A stretch of DNA of 64,000 bases from Spirosoma profusum (GTDB taxonomy: Bacteria > Bacteroidota > Bacteroidia > Cytophagales > Spirosomataceae): the NCBI RefSeq assembly GCF_014699005.1, contig NZ_JACWZY010000019.1, positions 1 to 64,000 on the forward strand, given 5' to 3'. The stretch's first letter is position 1. Each line of letters starts with the position of its first letter. Position numbers and translations under genes: made by a program. The notes under the pieces were generated by a model. It did no database searches and had not been told where the DNA came from. It saw nothing but the letters and a program-made list of their open reading frames with translations. Positions 26,834-35,241 of this stretch are shown here, in pieces.

Positions 26834-28009
26834 ATGAAATTACAACCACTACGTAGCATCTATTTTTATTGGCTGGCACTAGCTTTTCTGACTGCCTGCC
26901 ACCGCCAACCGGCTAAAGAGACAACGTACTTCCCGGCAAAGGGCGATACTTGGGAACACCGCGCTCCGGCTCAGGTTGGTATGGATGCTAACCTACTCGA
27001 ACAGGCGGTTGCTTTTGCCAAAACGCAGGAAACCAAGCAGATGCCGCCGGATTTTTCGACGCAGGAAGAAATTTTCGGAAAGTTACTCGGCCCGATGCCG
27101 ACCAGCCGGGCGGCTACGAATGGCATCGTTATCCGGCACGGCTACATTGTGGCCGAATGGGGAGAAACCCAACGCCCTGACCCGACATATAGCGCGGCTA
27201 AAAGCGTATTATCAACCATTGTCGGCATCTCACACGAACGCGGATTGATTCCTGATATTCACGAACCGGTAGCCAAATTGATTCACGACGGTGGCTACGA
27301 TTCCGAACAAAACCGAAACATTACGTGGGAGCACCATCTTCAGCAATCGAGCGAGTGGGAAGGGGCGTTGTGGGGTAAAAACAGCGATTTTGTTGGAAAA
27401 GAAGCCTTCGGCCGAGGAGAACGCAAACCCCGCTCGCTTCAGAAACCCGGTACGTTCTATGAGTACAACGACGTACGAATCAACCGTATGGCGCTTTCGC
27501 TGCTACGTCTCTGGAAAAAGCCCATCCCCGACGTAGTACGGGACGAAATCATGAACCCGATTGGTGCGTCAGATACCTGGCGCTACGTTACCTATCCGAA
27601 TGCTGTGGCCGACATAGACGGAAAACAAATGCCCTCGGTTAGTGGCGGTACCCGCTGGGGCGGTGGTCTGTGGATAAACACCCGTGACGAAGCTCGTTTC
27701 GGATACCTGTTTCTGCGGCAGGGACGGTGGGGCAACAAGCAGATTGTTTCCTCGGATTGGGTCAAACAGGCGACCAGGCCCAGTCCGTATGGCCCGGATT
27801 ACGGGTATTTGTGGTGGCTGAATACGGGCACCAGTTCGACCGGCAAGAAAGCCTGGCCTGACGCTCCAACAACGAGTTATGCCGCCATCGGTGCCGGTTC
27901 CAATATCATCTGGGTCGATCCAGAGCATGACCTGGTGATTGTCTGGCGGTGGCACGACGGCAACCCTAATGAATTGTTCAAACGGGTACTGGCAGCGGTG
28001 AAGCAGTAA
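26834..28009 (+). CDS. Beta-lactamase-like serine hydrolase lipoprotein
   Basis: From ATG 26834 the 391-aa product has a lipoprotein signal (WLALAFLTAC, Cys22); the longer frame from 26777 runs through the palindrome and has no signal. Motifs are S120-A-A-K123 (YSAAKSVLST) and YEYND as the Tyr-x-Asn box. The C-terminal IGAGSNIIWVDPEHDLVIVWRW is typical of the family's last strands, although the usual K/H-T-G triad is replaced by GAG. It is probably a periplasmic esterase or amidase. A long palindromic repeat follows directly. Confidence 0.85.
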   Translation: MKLQPLRSIYFYWLALAFLTACHRQPAKETTYFPAKGDTWEHRAPAQVGMDANLLEQAVAFAKTQETKQMPPDFSTQEEIFGKLLGPMPTSRAATNGIVIRHGYIVAEWGETQRPDPTYSAAKSVLSTIVGISHERGLIPDIHEPVAKLIHDGGYDSEQNRNITWEHHLQQSSEWEGALWGKNSDFVGKEAFGRGERKPRSLQKPGTFYEYNDVRINRMALSLLRLWKKPIPDVVRDEIMNPIGASDTWRYVTYPNAVADIDGKQMPSVSGGTRWGGGLWINTRDEARFGYLFLRQGRWGNKQIVSSDWVKQATRPSPYGPDYGYLWWLNTGTSSTGKKAWPDAPTTSYAAIGAGSNIIWVDPEHDLVIVWRWHDGNPNELFKRVLAAVKQ

Positions 28010-28012
28010 TAT

Positions 28013-28104
28013 TTTTTGTCATGCTAAGGTACGAAGCATCTTAAGGTTTACTAACTAGATCGTTCGGATGCCTTAAGATGCTTCGTACCTCAGCATGACA
28101 AAAA
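28013..28104. repeat. Palindromic repeat, 34-bp arms with one mismatch
   Basis: The left arm begins TTTTTGTCATGCTAAGGTAC and the right arm ends GTACCTCAGCATGACAAAAA. The arm-specific word GGTACG appears in both arms, where other copies carry GGCACG or GGAACG. Confidence 0.9.
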
Positions 28105-28224
28105 CCCTGGTTTTGAGACTAGTGTTAGAGTTAAATTTGGGAAGCTTCTGCTTAACCCAGGCTTACGTTTACAAGTAGACTAACCCGAAATTCTGCTTAG
28201 GTTGATACGTATTCTCTTCGGCAT

Positions 28225-31014
28225 ATGCATACCAGAGTCATCGTATTTAGTGCGGCTATTATCGGCGTAGGATTGCTGCTTTCATCGTTCCTGGGTTTGT
28301 TCGAGGAACGTATCGATTTCAATACGCAGGTAAAACCGATTCTGAACAAGAACTGCATTACGTGTCACGGAGGAGTTAAAAAAGCGAGTGGCTTTTCGGT
28401 TCTGTTTCGGCACGAAGCGCTGGCTCCGGCTAAATCGGGCAAACCCGCCATCATCCCCGGCGATGCTGATGCCAGTGAAATGATACGTCGGTTAACCCTG
28501 ACCGACCATGAGGAACGGATGCCGCTGGAAGCTGACCCGCTCAAGCCGGAAGACATTGATGTACTCCGCAAATGGATCGATCAGGGTGCTGAATGGGGCG
28601 ATCACTGGGCTTATACCCGCGTCGAAAAACCGGACGTACCAAAAATTGGCACATTCTGGAGCCGTTTGGGAATTGCTGATAATCAGGAGCAGAATTGGGC
28701 CAAGAATGAAATCGACCATTTCATTCTCGAAAAACTTCGCGAACACGACCTCAAACCATCGCCCGAAGCTGATAAAGCCACACTCATCCGTCGCCTTTCA
28801 CTCGATATTACCGGACTACCTCCGACTGAAAAAGAGGTTACCGATTTTGTCCAGGATAAATCCCTAAATGCTTACGAGAACGTAGTAAACCGGCTTCTGG
28901 CCTCGCCTGCGTATGGCGAACGCTGGACGGCTCTCTGGCTCGATTTAGCCCGATACGCTGACTCGAAAGGGTATGAAAAAGATGCCCAGCGAAGTCTATG
29001 GAGGTACCGCGACTGGGTTATTAACGCGTTCAATCAGGATAAGCCATACGACCAGTTCGCAGTCGAACAACTGGCCGGCGATCTGCTCTCCAACCGCACT
29101 GACGATCAGTTGATTGCGACGGGATTCCACCGCAATACGATGACTAACGACGAAGGCGGTACGCAGGATGAAGAATTCCGAACAGCCGCCATCATCGACC
29201 GGGTCAATACTACGTGGGACGTATTTCAAGGTACTACGTTTGCCTGCGTACAGTGCCACAGTCACCCCTACGACCCGTTTACGCACGATGAATACTACAA
29301 GTACCTCGCTTTTTTCAACAATACGCGCGACGAAGACGTAGAGAATGACTCACCCAAGCTCCGGTTTTTCAAAGGTACGGATTCGGTGAACGTAGCGGAA
29401 TTGAAAACGTGGGTGCAAACCCATGCATCGCAACCGCAGCAGGTGCAGGACTGGATGAATTTCGTTCGGATGACCGAGCCTAAAATCAATTCGCACGACT
29501 TCGATCAATACGTCAATTCGTCGTTACTTGGCGCGCAGTATTACGGATTTTACCACGGTGGGTCGTCACGTATTAAAAGTGTAAACCTCACCGGCATGAA
29601 CCGGCTGGTGATGGCAATCGGGACAAAATCGGATAGTGCTACGTTAACGCTACGTCAGGATAGCCCAACCGGACCATCCATCCTGACGCTGCCTGTTCCG
29701 AAAACCGGTAGTCCGTGGAATGACTCGATTATGGTGCTGGCGCTGCCGAAACTGTCGGGGCGTCATCATCTTTACCTAACGCTCGACAATCCGAAAAAGC
29801 CGCAAGACTGGACTATGGTTAAGTGGCTGTCGTTCAGACCCGCCCTCCCCGGAACACCTGCTACGTCGCTGGGAGAGGCAGATCAAAAGCTTCAAACCAT
29901 CCTCAACGGCAATCCAGAAACCACACTCGTTTTACTGGAAGGATCAGGCAATTTCGCCCGAAAAACGCACGTTTTCGAGCGGGGAAACTGGCTGGTCAAA
30001 GGGGAAGTTGTGACGCCAGACGTACCAAAATCGTTGCCCGCGTTTACGACCGATACGAATGGAAAAGAACTACCACGCAACCGATTGGGTCTGGCCCAAT
30101 GGATGGTCAGCCGCGAAAACCCACTTACGGCTCGTGTGGCTGTCAATCGGTTGTGGGAGCAATTATTCGGCACTGGTCTGGTTGAAACGGTTGAGGATTT
30201 GGGCACGCAGGGCATCCCGCCCACGCATCGGAAACTGCTGGATTATCTGGCTGCCGAGTTTATGGAAACCGATCACTGGTCCGTGAAGCGCCTGTTGAAG
30301 CGCATGGTTATGTCGGCAACGTATCAGCAACGGTCGAGTGTGTCGGCGGACGTATTGGCCAAAGACCCGTTCAATCGCTGGCTGGCGCGGGGGCCACGCG
30401 TGCGGCTCACCAGCGAGCAGGTTCGTGATCAGGCGCTGACTGTCAGCGGGTTGCTGAGTCGCAAAATGTTTGGTCCCAGCGTAATGCCCGCCCAACCCGA
30501 TGGCATCTGGCAATCGCCCTATAACGGCGAAAGCTGGAAATTAAGCGATGGTTCAGACAAGTATCGCCGAGCGTTGTATACCCACTGGAAACGTACCGCC
30601 CCCTATCCGTCGATGCTCACGTTCGACAGCCCCAGCCGCGAGTTTTGTCAGGTACGTCGGATACGTACCAACACACCTTTGCAGGCGCTCGTTACGTTGA
30701 ACGACCCCGTTTTCGTAGAGTCGGCGCAGGCGCTGGCGACTTCGATGCAGCAACAGGGTAAAACGGCGGAACAGCAGATTCAGGCAGGTTTCCGACAGGT
30801 GATGCTACGTAATCCAAGCCCAAACAAACTGGCGGTACTGCTACGTTTATACAAGCAGTCCGAGATGTATTACAAAAAACATCCAGCCGACGCGCAGACC
30901 TTTATGGGGTGTTATGGCTCTAACGACATGCCCAGGGCAACACCCGAACTGGCGGCCCTGACCGTAACGGCTAACACCATGTTGAATCTGGATGAAGTGA
31001 TTACGAAAGAGTGA
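28225..31014 (+). CDS. DUF1549/DUF1553 protein with planctomycete-type cytochrome c domain
   Basis: The 929-aa protein has an N-terminal membrane or signal segment (VIVFSAAIIGVGLLLSSFLG). The haem motif NKNCITCHGG lies in a planctomycete-type cytochrome C domain (residues about 45-110), followed by DUF1549 (KATLIRRLSLDITGLPPTEKEV) and DUF1553 (NRLGLAQWMVSRENPLTARV). A carbohydrate-binding-like insert lies between them (RLVMAIGTKSDSATLTLRQD). The stop codon is 1 bp from the start of the DUF1501 gene, so the two are translationally linked. The pair is common in Planctomycetes and some Bacteroidota and is thought to act in degradation of complex glycans; the reaction is not established. Confidence 0.9.
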   Translation: MHTRVIVFSAAIIGVGLLLSSFLGLFEERIDFNTQVKPILNKNCITCHGGVKKASGFSVLFRHEALAPAKSGKPAIIPGDADASEMIRRLTLTDHEERMPLEADPLKPEDIDVLRKWIDQGAEWGDHWAYTRVEKPDVPKIGTFWSRLGIADNQEQNWAKNEIDHFILEKLREHDLKPSPEADKATLIRRLSLDITGLPPTEKEVTDFVQDKSLNAYENVVNRLLASPAYGERWTALWLDLARYADSKGYEKDAQRSLWRYRDWVINAFNQDKPYDQFAVEQLAGDLLSNRTDDQLIATGFHRNTMTNDEGGTQDEEFRTAAIIDRVNTTWDVFQGTTFACVQCHSHPYDPFTHDEYYKYLAFFNNTRDEDVENDSPKLRFFKGTDSVNVAELKTWVQTHASQPQQVQDWMNFVRMTEPKINSHDFDQYVNSSLLGAQYYGFYHGGSSRIKSVNLTGMNRLVMAIGTKSDSATLTLRQDSPTGPSILTLPVPKTGSPWNDSIMVLALPKLSGRHHLYLTLDNPKKPQDWTMVKWLSFRPALPGTPATSLGEADQKLQTILNGNPETTLVLLEGSGNFARKTHVFERGNWLVKGEVVTPDVPKSLPAFTTDTNGKELPRNRLGLAQWMVSRENPLTARVAVNRLWEQLFGTGLVETVEDLGTQGIPPTHRKLLDYLAAEFMETDHWSVKRLLKRMVMSATYQQRSSVSADVLAKDPFNRWLARGPRVRLTSEQVRDQALTVSGLLSRKMFGPSVMPAQPDGIWQSPYNGESWKLSDGSDKYRRALYTHWKRTAPYPSMLTFDSPSREFCQVRRIRTNTPLQALVTLNDPVFVESAQALATSMQQQGKTAEQQIQAGFRQVMLRNPSPNKLAVLLRLYKQSEMYYKKHPADAQTFMGCYGSNDMPRATPELAALTVTANTMLNLDEVITKE

Positions 31015-31015
31015 C

Positions 31016-32524
31016 ATGAAAAAACTCCTTGAAGAACTCCAGCAAGCAGCTCTGCAACGGGAAACCCGGCGGCATTTTCTGCATACCTGCTCCACGGGCA
31101 TAGGTGCAATGGCGATGAGCACTGTACTCGGTAGCTGCGGCTTTTTTGGCGAATCGGATAAGAAAGGTGTAGTGGGTACGCAGGTGCCGGGTTCGGGGGA
31201 AAGGGAGCCGATGGATGTTCGGACGGCCCAGTTTGCAGGGAAGGCTAAACGGGTGATTTACATTCACATGGCCGGTTCGCCCTCGCAGCTGGAGTTGTTT
31301 GATTACAAGCCTGAATTGCAAAAATACGACGGGAAGGATTGCCCGCAATCGTTGCTTGAAGGGAAGAAATTCGCCTTTATTCGGGGGGTTCCCAAGATGC
31401 TTGGCCCACAGGCGAAGTTTGCCCAGCGTGGTCAGTCGGGCGCGTGGATTTCGGATTATTTGCCGCACCTTCATCGCGTGACCGACGAAATTACGTTTCT
31501 GAAAGCGATGCACACCGACCAGTTCAACCATGCTCCGGCACAGTTGCTGATGCACACCGGTTCAGCTCGGTTGGGTCGGCCCAGTATCGGGTCGTGGGTG
31601 ACGTATGGCTTGGGTTCAGAAAACGACAATCTACCGGGCTATATCGTGTTGGCATCCGGCGGCAAACAACCTGATGCCGGTAAGTCGGTTTGGGGCAGCG
31701 GTTTTCTGCCTTCTGTATATCAGGGCGTTCAGTGCCGAACCGACGGCGAACCGGTTCTCTACGTATCGGACCCGGCCGGGATGCCCCGCGACATTCGAAA
31801 AGGTACCATTGACGCTATCTCCGAAATCAATCGGCAGCAGTACGACGAAGTTAAAGATCCGGAAGTGCTCACCCGGATTGCCCAGTATGAACTCGCGTTT
31901 CGGATGCAGATGTCGGTTCCCGACGCAATGGACATCAAAGGCGAACCCCAATACATGCTCGACATGTATGGCGTTGATCCAAACAAAGGCTCGTTCTCCC
32001 GAAACTGTCTGCTGGCCCGTCGGCTAGTCGAGCGTGGCGTTCGTTTCGTACAGTTGTTCGACTGGGGTTGGGATGCCCACGGTACCGATACCAGCACCGC
32101 CCTCGATCTCGGTTTTCATGACAAATGCCGCCAATCAGATCAAGCTGTAGCCGCTTTATTGACCGACCTCAAACAACGCGGTTTGCTCGAAGATACGCTG
32201 GTCGTTTGGGGTGGCGAGTTCGGCAGGACACCAATGCAGGAAAACCGCGATGGACAAAGTCTTCCCTTCAAAGGTCGCGACCATCATCTGGAAGCATTCA
32301 CGGTCTGGATGGCGGGTGGTGGCGTCAAACGCGGCTTTTCGTTCGGCGAAACCGACGATATTGGCTACTACGGCGTGAAAGATAAAGTGCATGTGCATGA
32401 TTTACAGGCTACGATTCTGCACTTACTGGGTTTCAACCACGAAAAATTCACGTATCAGTTTCAGGGCCGCCCCTTCCGCCTTACCGACGTAGCAGGGAAG
32501 GTTATCAAGCCCATTCTAGCGTAA
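31016..32524 (+). CDS. DUF1501 family protein (sulfatase/phosphatase-like fold)
   Basis: The 502-aa protein has a twin-arginine-like signal (RETRRHFLHTCSTGIGAMAM). The DUF1501 body follows with VIYIHMAGSPSQLELFDYKP, NHAPAQLLMHTGSARLGRPS, DWGWDAHG and VVWGGEFGRTPMQE, plus GRDHHLEAFTVWMAGGG. Asp/His clusters suggest a metal-dependent hydrolase of the alkaline phosphatase superfamily, which is an inference from the family. It is co-transcribed with the DUF1549/DUF1553 gene and ends at a perfect 19-bp stem terminator. Confidence 0.9.
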   Translation: MKKLLEELQQAALQRETRRHFLHTCSTGIGAMAMSTVLGSCGFFGESDKKGVVGTQVPGSGEREPMDVRTAQFAGKAKRVIYIHMAGSPSQLELFDYKPELQKYDGKDCPQSLLEGKKFAFIRGVPKMLGPQAKFAQRGQSGAWISDYLPHLHRVTDEITFLKAMHTDQFNHAPAQLLMHTGSARLGRPSIGSWVTYGLGSENDNLPGYIVLASGGKQPDAGKSVWGSGFLPSVYQGVQCRTDGEPVLYVSDPAGMPRDIRKGTIDAISEINRQQYDEVKDPEVLTRIAQYELAFRMQMSVPDAMDIKGEPQYMLDMYGVDPNKGSFSRNCLLARRLVERGVRFVQLFDWGWDAHGTDTSTALDLGFHDKCRQSDQAVAALLTDLKQRGLLEDTLVVWGGEFGRTPMQENRDGQSLPFKGRDHHLEAFTVWMAGGGVKRGFSFGETDDIGYYGVKDKVHVHDLQATILHLLGFNHEKFTYQFQGRPFRLTDVAGKVIKPILA

Positions 32525-32538
32525 TTTTATAACTCCGC

Positions 32539-32580
32539 TTTTTTGTGGCGTCAGATGAAAGCATCTGACGCCACAAAAAA
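32539..32580. terminator. Strong bidirectional terminator after DUF1501
   Basis: A 19-bp perfect stem (TTTTTTGTGGCGTCAGATG at 32539-32557, complement at 32562-32580) closes an AAAG loop, with U-runs in both directions. Confidence 0.9.
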
Positions 32581-32890
32581 TAGCATAATACCTTCAAGTC
32601 AGACATTTATCAGAAAAGTCAGGTCGCCACTGTGGTCTGTACGATCGGCGCAACGTAGCACAAGCAACTATTTTTTCGCTGTCGACTTACCTTCTCCTTC
32701 TTCCTCCGATATATACTCGAAATGGTTACGGTCGGGGGCGCGCTACGTGGTTAATTCAACAAGCCGACGTAGTACAGCGCGTCAGTATACCCGTCGATCA
32801 TACTTTTGGTATACTCTTGTTGCAGGTGAACACTCATAAAGCTTACAAAAACTGAAAATTCTAAAGCGATAACACTGAGGGGATTTTAAT
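32581..32890. other. Intergenic stretch between two terminators, no gene recognised
   Basis: About 310 bp lie isolated between two terminator hairpins. Several ACGTA/TACGT words are present. An open frame over 32543-32839 starts inside the first terminator stem, has odd composition and is rejected. A short non-coding RNA ending at the second hairpin is possible but no family is recognised. Confidence 0.35.
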
Positions 32891-32892
32891 GG

Positions 32893-32924
32893 AAAACCAG
32901 ACTGTTTTACGGTCTGGTTTTTTG
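32893..32924 (+). terminator. Terminator hairpin in the DUF1501-hydrolase gap
   Basis: AAACCAGAC (32894-32902) pairs with GTCTGGTTT (32912-32920), followed by TTTG. No protein gene lies directly upstream, so it marks the 3' end of some transcript from 32581 onward or is a remnant. Confidence 0.6.
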
Positions 32925-33042
32925 TTGGCTCCGGGCTGTCGCTATTGTGGCGATACGTATCAAGTTAACAGTTGAATACGTAATTTTATGGCCGCACGAC
33001 TGTGCTATTTCGGTCACTACACTACGTACTTCCCTAAAACTG

Positions 33043-34206
33043 ATGAAATCAAATCCGTTACGTCAATCAACAAATGGTTTCCTTCCTGGATACAGCTCCC
33101 GAGCGCTACGTAGTATTCGACAGTCGCTACGTCTGTTTGCACTGGTTTGCGCCGTATTTTTTACTGACAACATAGCAGCACAGTCGCTCAAGTCGGTTTC
33201 GGTTGATAGTATTGATGCGATTGTTCAGAAGCATATGAACGCCAAACATATTCCGGGCGTTTCGATTGCCGTGGTTCAGAAGGGGAACGTAGTACTGGCC
33301 AAAGGTTACGGTCTCGCGAATGTTGAGCTGAACGTAGCGGCCTCACCGCAAAGTGTTTATGCCATTGGTTCCGTCAGTAAACAGTTGATTGCCACCGGCA
33401 TTCTAATTTTGGCGCAGGAAGGCAAACTGAAACTGGATGACGAAATCCATCAATATTTTCCCAAAGCCCCGCAAACCTGGCAGGGCATTACGCTACGTCA
33501 TTTGTTGTCGCATACGTCTGGCCTGATCCGGGAATCCCCAGCGTTCGATGCCACAGAAGTAAAACCTGATTCTGCTTTGGTAGAAGCTGCATTTCCGCTG
33601 CCGTTAGTGTTCCCGGTTGGCACCAAGTGGCAATACTGTAATGTCGGCTACTTTGCGTTGGCCGATATTATCCGTAAAGTTTCGGGGCAATCCTGGTCTA
33701 CGTTTATGAAACAGCGGGTTTTTACTCCGCTGGATATGTCAACCACCAGAACCACTACATTAACAGAGATTGTTCCAAACCGGGCCGACGGTTACACTTG
33801 GGAAAAAGATCATCGCCACCGGGCAATTGCCTACCGGGCGCTACGTCCCAGCGGTGCTTTTCTGTCGACGGTGCTGGACCTCGCGAAATGGGATGCCGCT
33901 TTATATACGGACAAAATTCTGACAGCAGCGAGTCGCAAACAATCCTGGACACCTTTTGTCCTGACCGATGGGAAGCCCTACCCTTATGGTTTTGGCTGGC
34001 AGATTGATTCGTTACAGGGCACTCCGCGTGTTCACCATGGTGGGTCGCTACCCGGATTTCGGTCGGAATACGCTCGTTTTCCAGAAACCGGTTTGTCGGT
34101 TATCGTTCTAACGAATGCAGATGAAGCGCTGCCGGGAGTGATTGCGCAGGAAATCGCTACGTTATACCTGCGTCCGGCGCGGTCGAAGACAGTGAGTGGC
34201 CGGTAG
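33043..34206 (+). CDS. Class C beta-lactamase-like serine hydrolase
   Basis: The start is ATG 33043 (MKSNPLRQSTNG), giving a signal segment (SLRLFALVCAVFFTDNIAAQ); a GTG at 32947 would add 32 unrelated residues. Motifs in the 387-aa protein are S110-V-S-K113 (YAIGSVSKQLIATG), Tyr-Cys-Asn (WQYCNVGYFALAD) and HHGGSLPGF as the third box. It is a periplasmic penicillin-binding-protein-like hydrolase, the third in 11 kb. It has no DUF3471 domain, unlike the gene at 23608. A palindromic repeat follows the stop. Confidence 0.88.
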   Translation: MKSNPLRQSTNGFLPGYSSRALRSIRQSLRLFALVCAVFFTDNIAAQSLKSVSVDSIDAIVQKHMNAKHIPGVSIAVVQKGNVVLAKGYGLANVELNVAASPQSVYAIGSVSKQLIATGILILAQEGKLKLDDEIHQYFPKAPQTWQGITLRHLLSHTSGLIRESPAFDATEVKPDSALVEAAFPLPLVFPVGTKWQYCNVGYFALADIIRKVSGQSWSTFMKQRVFTPLDMSTTRTTTLTEIVPNRADGYTWEKDHRHRAIAYRALRPSGAFLSTVLDLAKWDAALYTDKILTAASRKQSWTPFVLTDGKPYPYGFGWQIDSLQGTPRVHHGGSLPGFRSEYARFPETGLSVIVLTNADEALPGVIAQEIATLYLRPARSKTVSGR

Positions 34207-34245
34207 AGTACGTAGTGGTTTTGCTGAATCTAATTTGTCATAGTA

Positions 34246-34340
34246 TTTTTCGTCATGCTGAGGAACGAAGCATCTTAAAAACCTCTTCACTCTCGAGTCA
34301 GGATGCCTTAAGATGCTTCGTTCCTCAGCATGACATAAAA
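34246..34340. repeat. Palindromic repeat, about 30-bp arms
   Basis: The left arm GTCATGCTGAGGAACGAAGC continues through ATCTTAA from 34252; the right arm, ending at 34334, is its exact complement. The arm-specific word is GGAACG. It lies between the serine hydrolase and dtd. Confidence 0.88.
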
Positions 34341-34357
34341 AAATCCCATTTTCACTT

Positions 34358-34810
34358 ATGATTGCTGTGATTCAGCGTGTTACGCAAGCTTCAGTACGTA
34401 TTGACAATGAAATCAAAGGCCAGATTGGCGCCGGTTTTCTTGTATTGCTGGGCATTACGCATACTGATACGCGTGAGGATATTGACTGGCTTAGCCGGAA
34501 GATTGTTGGTCTGCGTGTTTTTGGCGACGATGAAGGTAAAATGAACCTCGATCTGGCCGCTATAGATGGTAATATTCTGTTAATCAGCCAGTTTACGCTG
34601 CACGCCAACACTAAAAAAGGGAATCGACCCAGCTTCATCGAAGCCGCCCGCCCCGACATAGCAATTCCCCTTTACGAAACCATGATTTCGCACTTATCGG
34701 ATGAGTTAGGAAAACCAATTCAAACCGGTACGTTCGGAGCCGACATGAAAGTATCGTTGCTCAACGACGGGCCTGTTACGATTATCATCGATTCCAAAAA
34801 CCGCATCTAG
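34358..34810 (+). CDS. dtd: D-aminoacyl-tRNA deacylase
   Basis: The 150-aa protein is full length for DTD. The start (MIAVIQRVTQASVRID) and the two active-site motifs, LLISQFTLHANTKKGNRPSF (the SQxT motif) and the NxGPVT-like NDGPVTIII near the C-terminus, are intact. It hydrolyses D-amino acids or glycine mischarged on tRNA in the cytoplasm. It is a single gene preceded by a palindromic repeat 17 bp upstream, so its promoter must lie in or before the repeat, or it may be read through from the hydrolase. Confidence 0.95.
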   Translation: MIAVIQRVTQASVRIDNEIKGQIGAGFLVLLGITHTDTREDIDWLSRKIVGLRVFGDDEGKMNLDLAAIDGNILLISQFTLHANTKKGNRPSFIEAARPDIAIPLYETMISHLSDELGKPIQTGTFGADMKVSLLNDGPVTIIIDSKNRI

Positions 34811-34920
34811 TTGCCCATGCTGAGTAGCTTTTGAACGTACTGCCCAATCTATTTTGATTCGTTACGCAAAGTCGTTTACCAGCGCACCCAATTATTCTGC
34901 TGCTCTTTAATAAGTTTAAT

Positions 34921-35010
34921 GTGAAGTATGGGTAGTTGCTTTTTGTCATCCTGACGAAGCCGGGCCGCCGGAGCGGAAGAATGGCAAAAAAGTAATTACC
35001 TATACTTCAC
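34921..35010. repeat. Nested inverted repeat with GC-rich core
   Basis: Outer arms GTGAAGTATGGGTAGTT (34921-34937) and AATTACCTATACTTCAC (34994-35010) are near complements. Inside, TTTTTGTCATCCT pairs imperfectly with AGAATGGCAAAAAA around a core CGGGCCGCCGGAGCGG. The inner part is the reverse complement of the repeat at 29-81. The rest of the 34811-35241 gap is AT-rich with nothing else recognised. Confidence 0.7.
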
Positions 35011-35241
35011 GTTAAGGCCAGTAGCGTAAAATACAGATTATAAGCCATTTTCAGTGGCTACTGTTAAGCCCCTCTCCCCCAACAGATTACTGTCAAATAA
35101 TTTTTTTCAATCTTGCCAGAAGGACTAGATGACCAAATGAGATTAAAATCGTCTTAAAATTAATTTACATTAAAAATAGATTAAAAATACTGATTCGCTT
35201 ACCTATATAGCCCCGTATACTTTTCCATAAATAGCGTATTT

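Noticed and set aside
32543-32839. 98-codon open frame downstream of the DUF1501 gene
   Set aside because: It starts inside a perfect terminator stem, has no ribosome binding site, signal or family, and its composition (Ser/Arg-rich) looks like chance.
23608-34206. Antibiotic resistance by three beta-lactamases
   Set aside because: All three are class-C-like serine hydrolases of the esterase/peptidase type; the motifs do not prove beta-lactam hydrolysis.
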